Assembly: GCA_023248215.1 (NCBI GenBank)
Contig: JAHFEW010000004.1
Span: 1-64,000 of the forward strand
From: Nitrospira sp.
Lineage (GTDB): Bacteria > Nitrospirota > Nitrospiria > Nitrospirales > Nitrospiraceae
Length of the DNA: 64,000 nt
Reading direction: 5' to 3'
Under the pieces are notes generated by a model. It did not search any database and was not told where the DNA came from. It saw nothing but the letters and a program-made list of their open reading frames with translations. Numbering within the stretch: the first letter of the stretch is position 1; each line of letters opens with the position of its first letter. Shown in pieces: positions 1-7,640 of the stretch. The position numbers and the translations under genes are program-made.

Positions 1-78
1 TGCCGGTTGCCCGACACACCGCATCACTCGAGGCCAAGGCGACTGGTTAGATCTTACCTTGTACGACTCTTTCATTCG

Positions 79-647
79 CTACTTTCCTCCGGCTTCGCGC
101 CGACGCACCCCGACCCCTTTTCTTCTGCCCTGACGGCGGTAGATCTCGGCGCGGAATTTATAGGCGCCGACGTGCTTGGCATCGAGGCGGATGGCGGCGG
201 TGAAATCGTCGAGTGCCTCACGATCCTTTCCCTGGAACTCTCGGACATAGGTCAGCCCCGACCATAGTAGGCATCCGCGGAAGGGTGCAACCGGATCGCG
301 GCGGCGTAATCGTTCAACGCCTGTGGAATCTGGCCGAGCATCTTGCCGGCCTTGGCGCGGAACAGGTAGGCATCGGCTTCCTTCGGTTCACGCCTGATGA
401 CTTCGCTCGCATCCTGCACGGCTTGGGCATAGGCCCCGAGAAAGTAGAAGCAGCGAGCCCGCGCGAGATAGGAGGCGCTATGGTCCCGGTTCTTGCTGAG
501 GACGGTATTGAGGGATTGGAGAGCCTGCTGATTGCCGCTGCCGCTGGCCTCGCACTGAGCCGAACTGAGCTGATTGCCGCAAGCGGCGACAAACCACGTA
601 CTGAACAGCACAACCGCGTCAGACCCGACTCGACCGGCTCTCATCAT
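79..647 (-). pseudogene. TPR-repeat lipoprotein, frameshifted
   Basis: The reading frame from 647 starts with a short hydrophobic stretch ending in a lipobox-like VAAC, followed by tetratricopeptide-type helices (ASYLARARCFYFLGAYAQAV, then ADAYLFRAKAGKMLGQIPQA). It stops at 252 just after ADAYYGRG. In another frame the protein clearly continues with GLTYVREFQGKD and REALDDFTAAIRLD to a stop at 79-81, so a single-base indel near 250-258 breaks one TPR protein in two. TPR lipoproteins usually scaffold envelope complexes. Either the gene is decayed or the sequence has an error here. Length is about 185 codons if repaired. Confidence 0.7.
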
Positions 648-730
648 ACCCGGCTCCTGGCGACCGGCGCATTATCTGCTTCTCTAGGAAAGAGCGTCAA
701 GAATCCCGGGAGCGCAGGGAAGCAAGAGCG

Positions 731-860
731 TATGGCTGAAACTCAGGAGCAGATGGCGAATGGCTTATAGCTAATGGCGGGAACAGAATGCGTACCTCGT
801 GAACCGTCGCTCGTATGACGTAAGATCTCATGCATTTCACACTTCACGAACGACGACGGT
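731..860. repeat. Dispersed repeat, copy A (downstream of vapC-like gene)
   Basis: This non-coding stretch shares a clear pattern with 1591-1715: an ATGGCT start, GGCGAATGGCT, GGAACAG, CGTAYCTCGTGAA, and later TTYACGAACGA. The similarity is imperfect and I did not compute a percentage. The two copies bracket the VapBC-type locus. Confidence 0.55.
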
Positions 861-875
861 CAGGAAACGGCGCAG

Positions 876-1328
876 TTAGATCAGATCTTCCACAATGACA
901 CATTCAATCTCTTTCACTTTCCGCAAGCCGCGATCATTCCCGTAAAAACGCGCGGCCTTATGAGTGATGGCCGTGGCCAATTGAATGGTGTCCGGTGTAC
1001 TGAGACGATAGCGTGCGCGCAACTCAGCCGCTCGATCTGCCAGATTCATCGTCACCGGCACCCATTCGAGCTTTGGATAGGTGCTGGTGAGGGCAAAAAT
1101 TTTCTGAACAAGCTCATCTTTCTGGTCACGATAGGGTTGAACGAGCAATTCAAGGAGAGTCACGGTCGATGTCACCGCCGGATTACGGCCGCGCTCGATC
1201 AGGTCGAGCAACGATGCGCACCACGTCCCATACCTGGGATGGTCTTCCAGAAAATAAATGAAGACGTTGGTGTCGAGCCCGATGCGCTGGCGTTCGAGAG
1301 GAAGACCTTGCATGGAGCCCGCTACCAA
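876..1328 (-). CDS. vapC: PIN-domain toxin, VapC type
   Basis: This is a PIN-domain ribonuclease of about 150 residues, the usual VapC length. The first acidic motif is GLDTNVFIYFLED, a conserved Thr/Glu segment follows (TSTVTLLELLV), and the distal acidic motif is STPDTIQLATA, with a late NDRGLRKV that fits the fourth acidic position. The longest start is a TTG at 1328 that overlaps the antitoxin stop (TTGGTAG), typical of translational coupling. An ATG at 1313 is an alternative. VapC toxins cleave specific RNAs, mostly tRNA anticodon loops or rRNA; the target here cannot be told. Its partner is the AbrB-type gene immediately upstream. Confidence 0.88.
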   Translation of the reverse strand: MVAGSMQGLPLERQRIGLDTNVFIYFLEDHPRYGTWCASLLDLIERGRNPAVTSTVTLLELLVQPYRDQKDELVQKIFALTSTYPKLEWVPVTMNLADRAAELRARYRLSTPDTIQLATAITHKAARFYGNDRGLRKVKEIECVIVEDLI

Positions 1329-1540
1329 GACCGTCGCTCTCGCTTCAGATAGCCTGACGGATAGGTGTCTTTGGCGATACCTCGTAGAGTCTTCGCATAC
1401 CGTTTGGGCTTTGGCATGACCAGCGTCAGGCCATCCTTCACGACAATGAGCAATTCATCGCCGCCCTTGACACCCATCGCCTGCCTCGCCTCCTTCGGAA
1501 TGACGATCTGATTCTTGCTGCTTAGTTTTTGCACTGCCAT
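1322..1540 (-). CDS. vapB: AbrB/SpoVT-type antitoxin, VapB type
   Basis: This protein of about 72 residues begins MAVQKLSSKNQIVIPKEAR, the swapped-hairpin AbrB/MazE DNA-binding signature (SSKNQIVIPKEARQAMG). The C-terminal tail would wrap the toxin. I chose the ATG at 1540 because a GGGGAAGG ribosome-binding site sits 6 bases upstream; a longer frame to 1612 has no such site. The gene overlaps the PIN toxin by a few bases, so the pair is one operon with the antitoxin first, which normally autoregulates its promoter. Confidence 0.85.
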   Translation of the reverse strand: MAVQKLSSKNQIVIPKEARQAMGVKGGDELLIVVKDGLTLVMPKPKRYAKTLRGIAKDTYPSGYLKRERRSW

Positions 1541-1590
1541 GATGCCTTCCCCGTGGAGCTTTACGTTATCACACGAAAGTAAAGCGCTCA

Positions 1591-1715
1591 ATGGCTGGAG
1601 CTCAAGAGCCAATGGCGAATGGCTGATGGCAGGAACAGGAGCCGTATCTCGTGAAGCGCATCTCGTCTCTGGCCAGACGGGTCGCGCTTCGGGCTTTACG
1701 AACGATGCGAGACAG
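1591..1715. repeat. Dispersed repeat, copy B (upstream of vapB-like gene)
   Basis: This is the second copy of the element described at 731-860, lying between the BrnA-type and VapB-type genes. It has the same order of blocks (ATGGCTGGAGCTCAAGAGCC, GGCGAATGGCT, CGTATCTCGTGAA, TTTACGAACGATGCGAGA). The two copies have the same orientation and flank the vapBC-like pair. Confidence 0.55.
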
Positions 1716-1717
1716 CC

Positions 1718-1948
1718 TCACGCGGCGCGTGAGGCTGCTTTTTCCAACAACTCGTGAATGAGCGTCTGATAGGGCTTACCTTGCTTCTCGGCCATCTTTC
1801 GCAGTTGCAACAGAAGCCGCGGGGCAAGACGAATGGCGATGAGCTGTTTCGCCAACCCACTGGATGGCCGACCAACTCGCCGCATACGTCTCAGTTCGAC
1901 ATCGGTGGCTTCCGGAATATCCGAAAAATCAATCTTCGAGTCTGGCAT
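1718..1948 (-). CDS. brnA: BrnA-type antitoxin (ribbon-helix-helix)
   Basis: The C-terminal half carries the BrnA/CopG-like pattern: QLIAIRLAPRLLLQLRKMAE then GKPYQTLIHELLEKA, i.e. a beta strand followed by two helices that form a ribbon-helix-helix dimer. The N-terminal part (KIDFSDIPEATD) matches the usual BrnA lead-in. The ATG at 1948 overlaps the end of the toxin gene by 20 bases; a start at 2011 would overlap by about 80. BrnA neutralises BrnT and represses the operon. Toxin-first order is normal for brnTA. Confidence 0.82.
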   Translation of the reverse strand: MPDSKIDFSDIPEATDVELRRMRRVGRPSSGLAKQLIAIRLAPRLLLQLRKMAEKQGKPYQTLIHELLEKAASRAA

Positions 1949-2219
1949 ATGCTTCACGCTCCCGACGGCTCGACTGTCTGGCGCTGATGATCCGGATCGT
2001 TTCTTTCTCATGACCTACCCTCCTGATCGTATACACCACGAAAAGGATCAGTCCTGTCACTGACCGACCAATACGCCGACGTCGGGGCTCCCGGGCTGAA
2101 TGGCCAACATCGTCTCCGTCCAATCCATTGGCATCGCCAAAAATGGTCGCCGCTTCTCCGAAGGAAATTCCGTGCTTCTCGAAATTCGTGATGGCTTTGC
2201 GATTGTCCCACGAGAACAC
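1929..2219 (-). CDS. brnT: BrnT-type toxin
   Basis: This 96-residue protein matches the BrnT family (RelE-like fold ribonuclease) along its length: FSWDNRKAITNFEKHGISF, then FGEAATIF, a basic core (REPRRRRIGRS) and the end IRIISARQSSRREREAY, which contains the conserved R-I-I-S-A-R segment. BrnT cleaves mRNA and slows growth. It is first in a two-gene operon with the BrnA-type gene. A palindromic AT-rich element lies directly upstream of the start. Confidence 0.9.
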   Translation of the reverse strand: MFSWDNRKAITNFEKHGISFGEAATIFGDANGLDGDDVGHSAREPRRRRIGRSVTGLILFVVYTIRRVGHEKETIRIISARQSSRREREAYARLED

Positions 2220-2233
2220 GTATATGTATATAC
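2220..2233 (-). promoter_or_regulatory. AT-rich palindromic element upstream of brnT-like gene
   Basis: GTATATGTATATAC lies one base upstream of the toxin start and contains the self-complementary GTATATAC. It is a plausible operator for the BrnTA complex and overlaps the expected core promoter. This is an inference from position and symmetry only. Confidence 0.4.
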
Positions 2234-2357
2234 AGTAATTAGAAGCTCGTTACAACTCACTCAATGTACGCTCAGTCACCCTCCGCCCCGACAGGGTGAC
2301 CTGTCGGTCCTGAAATGCGCGCGTCGAACGGGCACATTCTGATCGTGCGCGTTCCGC

Positions 2358-2433
2358 GAGGTGCGCGACGCGAGGAATAACGAGCGTTACGTTTGCGCAC
2401 GCCGGCGAGACGGTGAGCCGGCCGTGTCTTCCA
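2358..2433. repeat. Dispersed repeat related to 4955-5030
   Basis: The stretch starts GAGGTGCGCGACGCGA and shares ordered blocks (GAGCGT, TGCGCACG, GCGAGACGGTGAGC, GTGTC) with the element at 4942-5058. Both copies lie just beyond the 3' end of a minus-strand gene. Confidence 0.55.
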
Positions 2434-2456
2434 GGAGGCCCCGCAACCTGCCTCTC

Positions 2457-3227
2457 CTAAAATCCCACTGATACCCCCACCGTCCCCAACAGCGCCGCGC
2501 GATCAGACGGCCCGACGAACTCGGTGCCGAGGCCGCCGTCCAACACCACGCGCGAGGTGAGTTGGTGGCGAATCCCGATCTCGATGCCGGTGTTATTCCG
2601 TTGGCCGCGCTGGTCCGATTGGCGCGTGTAGAGGCTGGCGATGAGGGTGTCACGAAAACTGGTGGGATAGCCCAAGGGATAACTCACGGCCGCGACGGCG
2701 CGATAGGCGCCGGGCCGTTCCTGTCCTTGCGGCGAACCGAGCAGGCTGTAGCCTGCGTTGAGATGCGCGCGGAGTCGCCCGAACGAGCGCGTCAGGATGC
2801 CGGTGAGTTGCGTATCCACGCCCTTCGAATTCACGCCGGTCGGAAGGTCCATCTCGACCCGGACGGCCATCGCGGGGAGATTCAATGTCTCGGTGTTGAA
2901 ATTGTAGAGCACACCCAGATGCAGGTCCCCGGACTTGTTCGCCCCCACGAGTGAACGGGGGTCGGTGAACAGATCGCCCTGGATTTCGATCTGCGTGTTG
3001 TCGAATGCGCCATAGATGATTTGGGGTTGGAACGTGACCTGCGTGCGGCCCTCGCGCCGGTCATTGAAGCGTACGCCGCCCTCCAAGCCGATCTCGCCTT
3101 GGGGAATCGCATAGGCATCCTCCATTCCGATCGGACGGTTGGGATCGAGATTGTCATGGTCCAACGCCAGGCCTGGCTCGAAGGACAGTGCCAGCGACGC
3201 GATGACAACGAAGGGAATGGTTCGCAC
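2457..3227 (-). CDS. Outer-membrane beta-barrel protein of transporter/MetA-like type
   Basis: An N-terminal signal peptide (TIPFVVIASLALSF, then GLALDHD) is followed by alternating beta strands with many aromatic ends and a final strand LLGTVGVSVGF ending in Phe, typical of an outer-membrane barrel. The pattern resembles the family of putative transporters near phenol-degradation MetA. No specific substrate can be assigned. A GTG at 3227 is preferred because it gives a normal signal peptide and follows the lipoprotein gene by 11 bases; a longer frame would run into that gene. It is probably the last gene of a DUF4396-lipoprotein-barrel operon. Confidence 0.72.
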   Translation of the reverse strand: MRTIPFVVIASLALSFEPGLALDHDNLDPNRPIGMEDAYAIPQGEIGLEGGVRFNDRREGRTQVTFQPQIIYGAFDNTQIEIQGDLFTDPRSLVGANKSGDLHLGVLYNFNTETLNLPAMAVRVEMDLPTGVNSKGVDTQLTGILTRSFGRLRAHLNAGYSLLGSPQGQERPGAYRAVAAVSYPLGYPTSFRDTLIASLYTRQSDQRGQRNNTGIEIGIRHQLTSRVVLDGGLGTEFVGPSDRAALLGTVGVSVGF

Positions 3228-3238
3228 GGATAGCCAGC

Positions 3239-4195
3239 TCAATGGTGATGCTCCTGCTCGTGCTGAGTCCTGACGATCATCGGATTGGTCGCGTCCGCGC
3301 TGGCCAGGTAATAGGTGTTCACCAGGCGGTAGATTTCCACCCGCTTCTCTTCCCACGTAGCCAGCAGTTCACTCGTGAGAATGTCGCTGATGTTGTCGTG
3401 CAACATGTGCAGGTTGTCGAAGATGTTCGCGATCTCCGGGTAACGGGCTGCGAACGTGGGACTCAATTCCGCGGTGAGCGGCATGAAGGTCCACTGCACC
3501 GGCGGCTTGGCCAGGTAACCGCGGTAGGTCGTGAGAATGGGTCGCACCGCCTGCGTCTTTGCCGTGAGATCGGGGGCTGCCTGCAGCGGGTCATACACGG
3601 CCACTTGCAGGTAGTGGTACGACCAGATGGTGGCATTGAACAGTGGAAACCGTTTCCTAAACGCCTTCGAGTAGGGAAACTGATCCAGGCGATGATGGTC
3701 CAACCGCTTCGACGTAATGGCGTAGGCGCTCTCCCGGTAATAGTTCAAGACGTTCCGGATCGCGCGATCCTTGTCCGGCTCATCCGAAACGACGATGTCG
3801 TAGGTGGCGCGATGCAGGGCATGCGCTTCATCAAAGGTGTTCTGCGCGCGCCAGGCCAGCTTCATATAGGTCGGCGCAATCGCTTCCTCATTGGGATTGA
3901 GCCGAGGTTTGGTCGCGATGAACGCCAGCGTCTCTTTGCGGGCCCTGTCCTCGATAGCCGGCACGTCTGTGCCGCCGGTGAGCAAGAGATTCTCGTACAG
4001 ATTCGAATGTCCGAAGTCCACGCCGTTAAACTCACTGTCGAGCTCGGCGAGATCCTCCCGCAGCGCGAAGTTCCACAGCGCCCGGTAATAAAACCGCTTG
4101 TCGCGCGGTTCGAACTGACTGCAGGCGGCCACCGTGACGGCGATCGTCGCCGTCACGAGAATGACTCCAAGCCGCATGAGTTTCTTGCTCTCCAT
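3239..4195 (-). CDS. Lipoprotein of unknown function with His-rich C-terminus
   Basis: The protein starts MESKKLMRLGVILVTATIAV and has a lipobox VAAC, so it is likely lipid-anchored after cleavage at Cys. The rest (about 300 residues) is mostly helical, with no motif I recognise. It ends EQEHHH, which could bind a metal. The ATG at 4195 is preceded by GGAAGG and lies 25 bases after the DUF4396 gene; the barrel-protein gene follows at once. The three genes probably form one envelope operon. I see no domain that fixes a function. Confidence 0.7.
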   Translation of the reverse strand: MESKKLMRLGVILVTATIAVTVAACSQFEPRDKRFYYRALWNFALREDLAELDSEFNGVDFGHSNLYENLLLTGGTDVPAIEDRARKETLAFIATKPRLNPNEEAIAPTYMKLAWRAQNTFDEAHALHRATYDIVVSDEPDKDRAIRNVLNYYRESAYAITSKRLDHHRLDQFPYSKAFRKRFPLFNATIWSYHYLQVAVYDPLQAAPDLTAKTQAVRPILTTYRGYLAKPPVQWTFMPLTAELSPTFAARYPEIANIFDNLHMLHDNISDILTSELLATWEEKRVEIYRLVNTYYLASADATNPMIVRTQHEQEHHH

Positions 4196-4220
4196 GATGG
4201 TCCTTCCGTCGATGGCTGAA

Positions 4221-4817
4221 TCATCCGTGGTGATGCGCGTGCACCAATCCATGACCCTTTCCACGCGCGATCAACCAGCGGTTCACCGGAAACGCTACGG
4301 CACCCGCCAGGAGCAACGACACGATCAGGCTTCCCCAAAACAAAGGATCTGGCAATCCGGCCTCCATCGCGCCGGGAATCACCAACATGATCGCATTGTC
4401 TACCAACTCCATGGTGGTCATGGAGAGGGTATCCGAGGCGAACGCCAGCGAGAGCGCCATACCCCAGGCCATGCCCACCCGGCGCAGCGGCCACAACGTC
4501 ATGACATAGCCGAAGAAAAATGCCAGCAGGACCGCCAATCCAACCGTCGGCCAATTGGTCCATCCGAGCGCCGTGCCGATCACCATGCCGAGGACTTCGC
4601 CGATGCTGCAACCGGTCAAGCAGTGAACGGTCGCCATGAAGGCCGTGTGGTTGAGCGACGATGCGTGATGCCCCTGCTCGTGATGCCTGTGATGGTGATC
4701 ATGGCCGAGGTGGTCATGGTGATCATGCCTGCGGTCATGACCGTCTGGCTGGTTGCCGTGCCGATGAAGCTCGTCGTGGTGCGACAATGTCGCGTTTGCC
4801 GGTTCGTTGTTGAACAT
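4221..4817 (-). CDS. DUF4396 membrane protein with His-rich N-terminus
   Basis: The first 55 residues are packed with His and Asp (for example HDHHDHLGHDHHHRHHEQGHH-like runs), a likely metal-binding cytoplasmic or periplasmic tail. The rest has about four membrane helices (GEVLGMVIGTALGW, VGLAVLLAFFFGYVMTLWPL, WGMALSLAFASDTLSM, LIVSLLLAGAVAFPVNRWLI) with the conserved MATVHCLTGCSIGE, matching the DUF4396 family. I chose the ATG at 4817, which has an AGGGAGGG ribosome-binding site 6 bases upstream. It leads the three-gene set that includes a His-tailed lipoprotein and an outer-membrane barrel, which suggests metal handling; this is inference. Confidence 0.82.
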   Translation of the reverse strand: MFNNEPANATLSHHDELHRHGNQPDGHDRRHDHHDHLGHDHHHRHHEQGHHASSLNHTAFMATVHCLTGCSIGEVLGMVIGTALGWTNWPTVGLAVLLAFFFGYVMTLWPLRRVGMAWGMALSLAFASDTLSMTTMELVDNAIMLVIPGAMEAGLPDPLFWGSLIVSLLLAGAVAFPVNRWLIARGKGHGLVHAHHHG

Positions 4818-4941
4818 GTGAAGCCCTCCCTGTGAGTGGTGATGTCTGCCTTTCACCGCTACAGACGGAGCAAGGAGGGAATTATTACAGGACCCCGACA
4901 ATGGCTTCCCATTGAGATCTGGTTCCGATAGGAGATGTCTC

Positions 4942-5058
4942 GCAGGATGGTCAAGAGGTGCGCGACGCGACGAAGAAGGAGCGTCATGCCTGCGCACGGG
5001 CGCGAGACGGTGAGCGCCCAGTGTCCTAAAACGCTGACGGACTTTTTCACCATCCTGC
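4942..5058. repeat. MITE-like dispersed repeat with 10-bp inverted ends
   Basis: The 117-bp unit begins GCAGGATGGT and ends ACCATCCTGC, a perfect 10-bp terminal inverted repeat. Its interior matches 2358-2433 in ordered blocks. Its right end runs into the stop codon of the sigma-factor gene, so it may also shape the 3' end of that transcript. No ORF is present in it. Confidence 0.6.
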
Positions 5059-5621
5059 TAGTCGCAGGTGCAGTTGAGACAGCCATGCTTGCTGCAGAGA
5101 CCGCAGGATTGTTCCAGGCCGGCCCGCAAGGTCTGGCGCGCGCGATGGAGGCGCACGGTGAGGTTGTTCGGTGTCACCCGAAGGTCCTGCGCGACCGCAG
5201 CAGGCGATTCTCCCTGGAGATCGATGCGCCGCAGCAGTTCGGCATAGGACGGCCGAATGTTCGGCAGCAGCCGATACAGGCAAGCGCAGACGGTCGGACG
5301 CAGCTCGTCCAGAGCGGGGGTCTGGTCCTCGCCTGCCGTGACGAGTTCCTTCCACAACGCGTCGGTCTTTCTGGCGTCGGCCGCGCGCGACCGGTAGGTA
5401 TCCACGATGGCATTACGCAGGATGCGATAGAACCAACCGACGACATTCTCCGTCTTGGGCAAGGCATGTTGGTGCTCGACCGCCCGCATCAAACTCTGCT
5501 GCAGCACATCCTCGGCCAAGGCCTCGTCCGCCAACCGGCGACGTACAAATGTCCGAAAGCTGGACTCCTGCGCCAGCAACTGCTGCAGGATGTCTTGCCA
5601 TTCAGAGCCCGCTTTCTTCAT
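5058..5621 (-). CDS. ECF-type RNA polymerase sigma factor with Cys-rich tail
   Basis: The protein of 187 residues has a sigma-70 region 2 (ALAEDVLQQSLMRAVEHQ, GWFYRILRNAIVDTYRSRAA) and a region 4 helix-turn-helix (LQGESPAAVAQDLRVTPNNLTVRLHRAR). It ends CGLCSKHGCLNCTCD, a cluster of five cysteines that could bind zinc or sense thiol or metal stress without a separate anti-sigma factor. The ATG at 5621 follows AAGGACAGG. No anti-sigma gene adjoins it; the nearest candidate is the cupin protein at 12.9 kb. It lies upstream of, and points the same way as, the DUF4396 operon. Confidence 0.87.
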   Translation of the reverse strand: MKKAGSEWQDILQQLLAQESSFRTFVRRRLADEALAEDVLQQSLMRAVEHQHALPKTENVVGWFYRILRNAIVDTYRSRAADARKTDALWKELVTAGEDQTPALDELRPTVCACLYRLLPNIRPSYAELLRRIDLQGESPAAVAQDLRVTPNNLTVRLHRARQTLRAGLEQSCGLCSKHGCLNCTCD

Positions 5622-5894
5622 CCTGTCCTTTCCTGCCGCCAGGATCCTTCCCGACGGCCCTGCTTGGTCAACGGGGCCGCTCTGCTTGGTTGTATCAAAT
5701 TCGCGGCGGACTTTCCCACGCTCACACCAGCGCGGCTCCTGTTTTGACGCTGTTGCCGAAGGAGCCATGCCTGATTTGACGGGCCGTTCATGCTGCCTCG
5801 TCCTGCGACAGCGACTGGAAAGGGCTTGATCTCGACCTGGGAGACATGCTTGACTAACTTTTCTTGGCCTCTTCTCGCTTGATGGAGGGTTTAC

Positions 5895-6398
5895 ATGCCG
5901 CGAGGAATTTTCCGCACTCTCTGCGTTCTTATGCTTCTGCTTTCATCGATCTCGTCCCAAGCCGCCGAGACCCCCGATACCAGTCTGGCTCCCTTGAAGT
6001 TTCTCGTCGGAGAATGGAAGGGGACCGACGCGGAAGGCAAGGCCCACAAAATCACCTATGCGCTCAGCTCGGGAGGCACCAGCCTTACCGAGACCCTCAC
6101 CCCGCCTGACAGTCCACCCATGACCACCATGTATTACAGCGACGGCGACCAACTGATGTTGACGCACTACTGCTCTCTCAATAACCAACCACGCATGCGC
6201 GCCGGCGGAGTCAAAGAGGGAGATAAGACGGTCACCTTTACCTTCGTGGATGCCACCAATCTCAAGAACCCGAGCGATGTCCATATGCATCAACTCTCGA
6301 TCGAGGTCAAAGATCACGATCACTATACTCAAACCTGGACGTTGAGCAAAGCAGGGAAAGACGTGCCCAAAGTGTTTACGTTTGAGCGTGTGAAGTAG
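5895..6398 (+). CDS. Exported protein of unknown function, lipocalin-like
   Basis: A signal peptide (TLCVLMLLLSSISSQAAE) precedes about 145 residues with strand-rich sequence: FLVGEWKGTDAEGKAHKITY, MTTMYYSDGDQLMLTHYC, YTQTWTLSKAGK. The LVGEWKG start and the H-Y-C segment resemble small beta-barrel DUF1579-like proteins, but I am not certain of the family. GGAGGG upstream supports the ATG at 5895. The methyltransferase gene follows 42 bases downstream and may share its transcript. Confidence 0.7.
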   Translation: MPRGIFRTLCVLMLLLSSISSQAAETPDTSLAPLKFLVGEWKGTDAEGKAHKITYALSSGGTSLTETLTPPDSPPMTTMYYSDGDQLMLTHYCSLNNQPRMRAGGVKEGDKTVTFTFVDATNLKNPSDVHMHQLSIEVKDHDHYTQTWTLSKAGKDVPKVFTFERVK

Positions 6399-6440
6399 TG
6401 CTTGTGTCCTGAACTCATCGCCAAGCCAGGAGGCCATCAG

Positions 6441-7298
6441 ATGCCGACACCAACGCCAGCAGAGGTGATCGAGGCGCAGCGTCAGGACTGGAATCGAGTC
6501 GCGGCCGGCTGGGACAAATGGGACTCCTACTTCAGTCGCAACATGACCTTCATCAACCACCGGCTGGTGGCGGATGCCAGGTTGCAGCCGGGGCTTCGGG
6601 TCTTGGATCTCGGGTCCGGCACCGGTTATCCGGCATTACTGGCGGGTGATGTCGTGGGGTCAGAAGGGTCTGTGGTGGGAATCGACCTCGCCGAATCCAT
6701 GCTGGCCGTGGCCACTCGGAAAGCCAAGGCGTTGGGGATGCAGCATGTTACCTTTCGCACCGGTGACGTCACGACGCTGCCGTTCGACAGCGAGTCATTC
6801 GATGCGGTGATCAGTCGATTCTGCCTCATGTTCCTGCCGGAGATTCCGAAGGCCCTGAAGGAAATTATTCGCGTGCTGAAACCGGGAGGGTATGTCGCTG
6901 CCGCCGTCTGGTCGGCGCCGGAGAAGAATCCTTTCATTCGGGTTCCGATGGACGTGATTAAAACCATTACCTCCCTGCCGCCGCCTGATCCAGAAGCTCC
7001 GGGGGTGTTCCGCCTCGCCAAACCAGGCGACCTGAAAGGGATGATGGAGGGGGTCGGCCTCTCGCCGTTGGGCGACGAGGAGTTTACGGCCGACGTGACC
7101 TATGCCACGGCAGAAGAATTTTTCAGCAGTTTGATGGATATCGCCGCGCCGATTCAGAACCTGTTCGCCACACTGACCGCGGAGCAGAAGATTGAGGCCG
7201 AACGGGGAATCGTCAAGGCTGTGAATGGGTACCGTCACCACCACCGCATTGTGTTACCCATTGCGGTCCGGATTGTCGCGGCGCGCAAGCCGGTATAG
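6441..7298 (+). CDS. Class I SAM-dependent methyltransferase (UbiE-like)
   Basis: The SAM-binding motif I is VLDLGSGTGYPALLAG, followed by the acidic motif II (VVGIDLAESML), and the post-motif IV SFDAVISRFCLMFLPE with EIIRVLKPGGYVAAAVW. This is the standard UbiE/Coq5-like layout over about 285 residues. The substrate cannot be read from the sequence. An AGGAGG 7 bases upstream supports ATG 6441 rather than a GTG at 6402. A strong hairpin follows the gene. Confidence 0.88.
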   Translation: MPTPTPAEVIEAQRQDWNRVAAGWDKWDSYFSRNMTFINHRLVADARLQPGLRVLDLGSGTGYPALLAGDVVGSEGSVVGIDLAESMLAVATRKAKALGMQHVTFRTGDVTTLPFDSESFDAVISRFCLMFLPEIPKALKEIIRVLKPGGYVAAAVWSAPEKNPFIRVPMDVIKTITSLPPPDPEAPGVFRLAKPGDLKGMMEGVGLSPLGDEEFTADVTYATAEEFFSSLMDIAAPIQNLFATLTAEQKIEAERGIVKAVNGYRHHHRIVLPIAVRIVAARKPV

Positions 7299-7319
7299 CC
7301 CCGTGCATGAAAAGAAAAA

Positions 7320-7342
7320 GCCCGCCGGTTCGACCGGCGGGC
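7320..7342. terminator. Bidirectional terminator hairpin
   Basis: A 10-bp GC stem GCCCGCCGGT / ACCGGCGGGC closes a 3-base loop. It lies between the convergent methyltransferase and K/E-rich genes, with A-rich sequence on its left (AAAAGAAAAA) that becomes a U-tract for the minus strand. Confidence 0.85.
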
Positions 7343-7361
7343 TCTATGACCCACACCCGCG

Positions 7362-7640
7362 CTAGTCTTTCATCTTCTCTTTCATTTCATTCATCTTCCC
7401 CTTGGCCCGTTCGCCGGTGCCCTTCACATTACCCTTAGCACGCTCCATTGCAGCCTTCGTATCGTTCCCCTTCATTTCTTCTTTGAGCCCCTTCGCTTCA
7501 CCCTTCATCTCCTCGACATCTGCCTTCATCTCACCCTTGGCCTTTTCCATCTTCGCTTTCGTCTCGCCCGCCCCAGCGTAGAGCGCCAGGCCCGTCAACA
7601 TACAGAAACACACGATCGATGCAGTCATGAATGTGCGCAT
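7362..7640 (-). CDS. Small exported Lys/Glu-rich repeat protein, CsbD-like
   Basis: A signal peptide (TASIVCFCMLTGLALYAGAG) is followed by about 65 residues made almost only of K, E, M, A and G in heptad-like repeats (AKGEMKADVEEMKGEAKGLK, ERAKGKMNEMKEKMKD). The composition resembles CsbD/LEA-type stress proteins, but export is unusual for these. GGAGG precedes the ATG. It converges on the methyltransferase gene and opens a local run of small stress genes. Confidence 0.7.
   Translation of the reverse strand: MRTFMTASIVCFCMLTGLALYAGAGETKAKMEKAKGEMKADVEEMKGEAKGLKEEMKGNDTKAAMERAKGNVKGTGERAKGKMNEMKEKMKD

Noticed and set aside
3242..4219. 325-codon plus-strand ORF opposite the lipoprotein gene
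   Set aside because: It is antisense to a gene with lipobox, ribosome-binding site and operon context; composition is that of a shadow frame.
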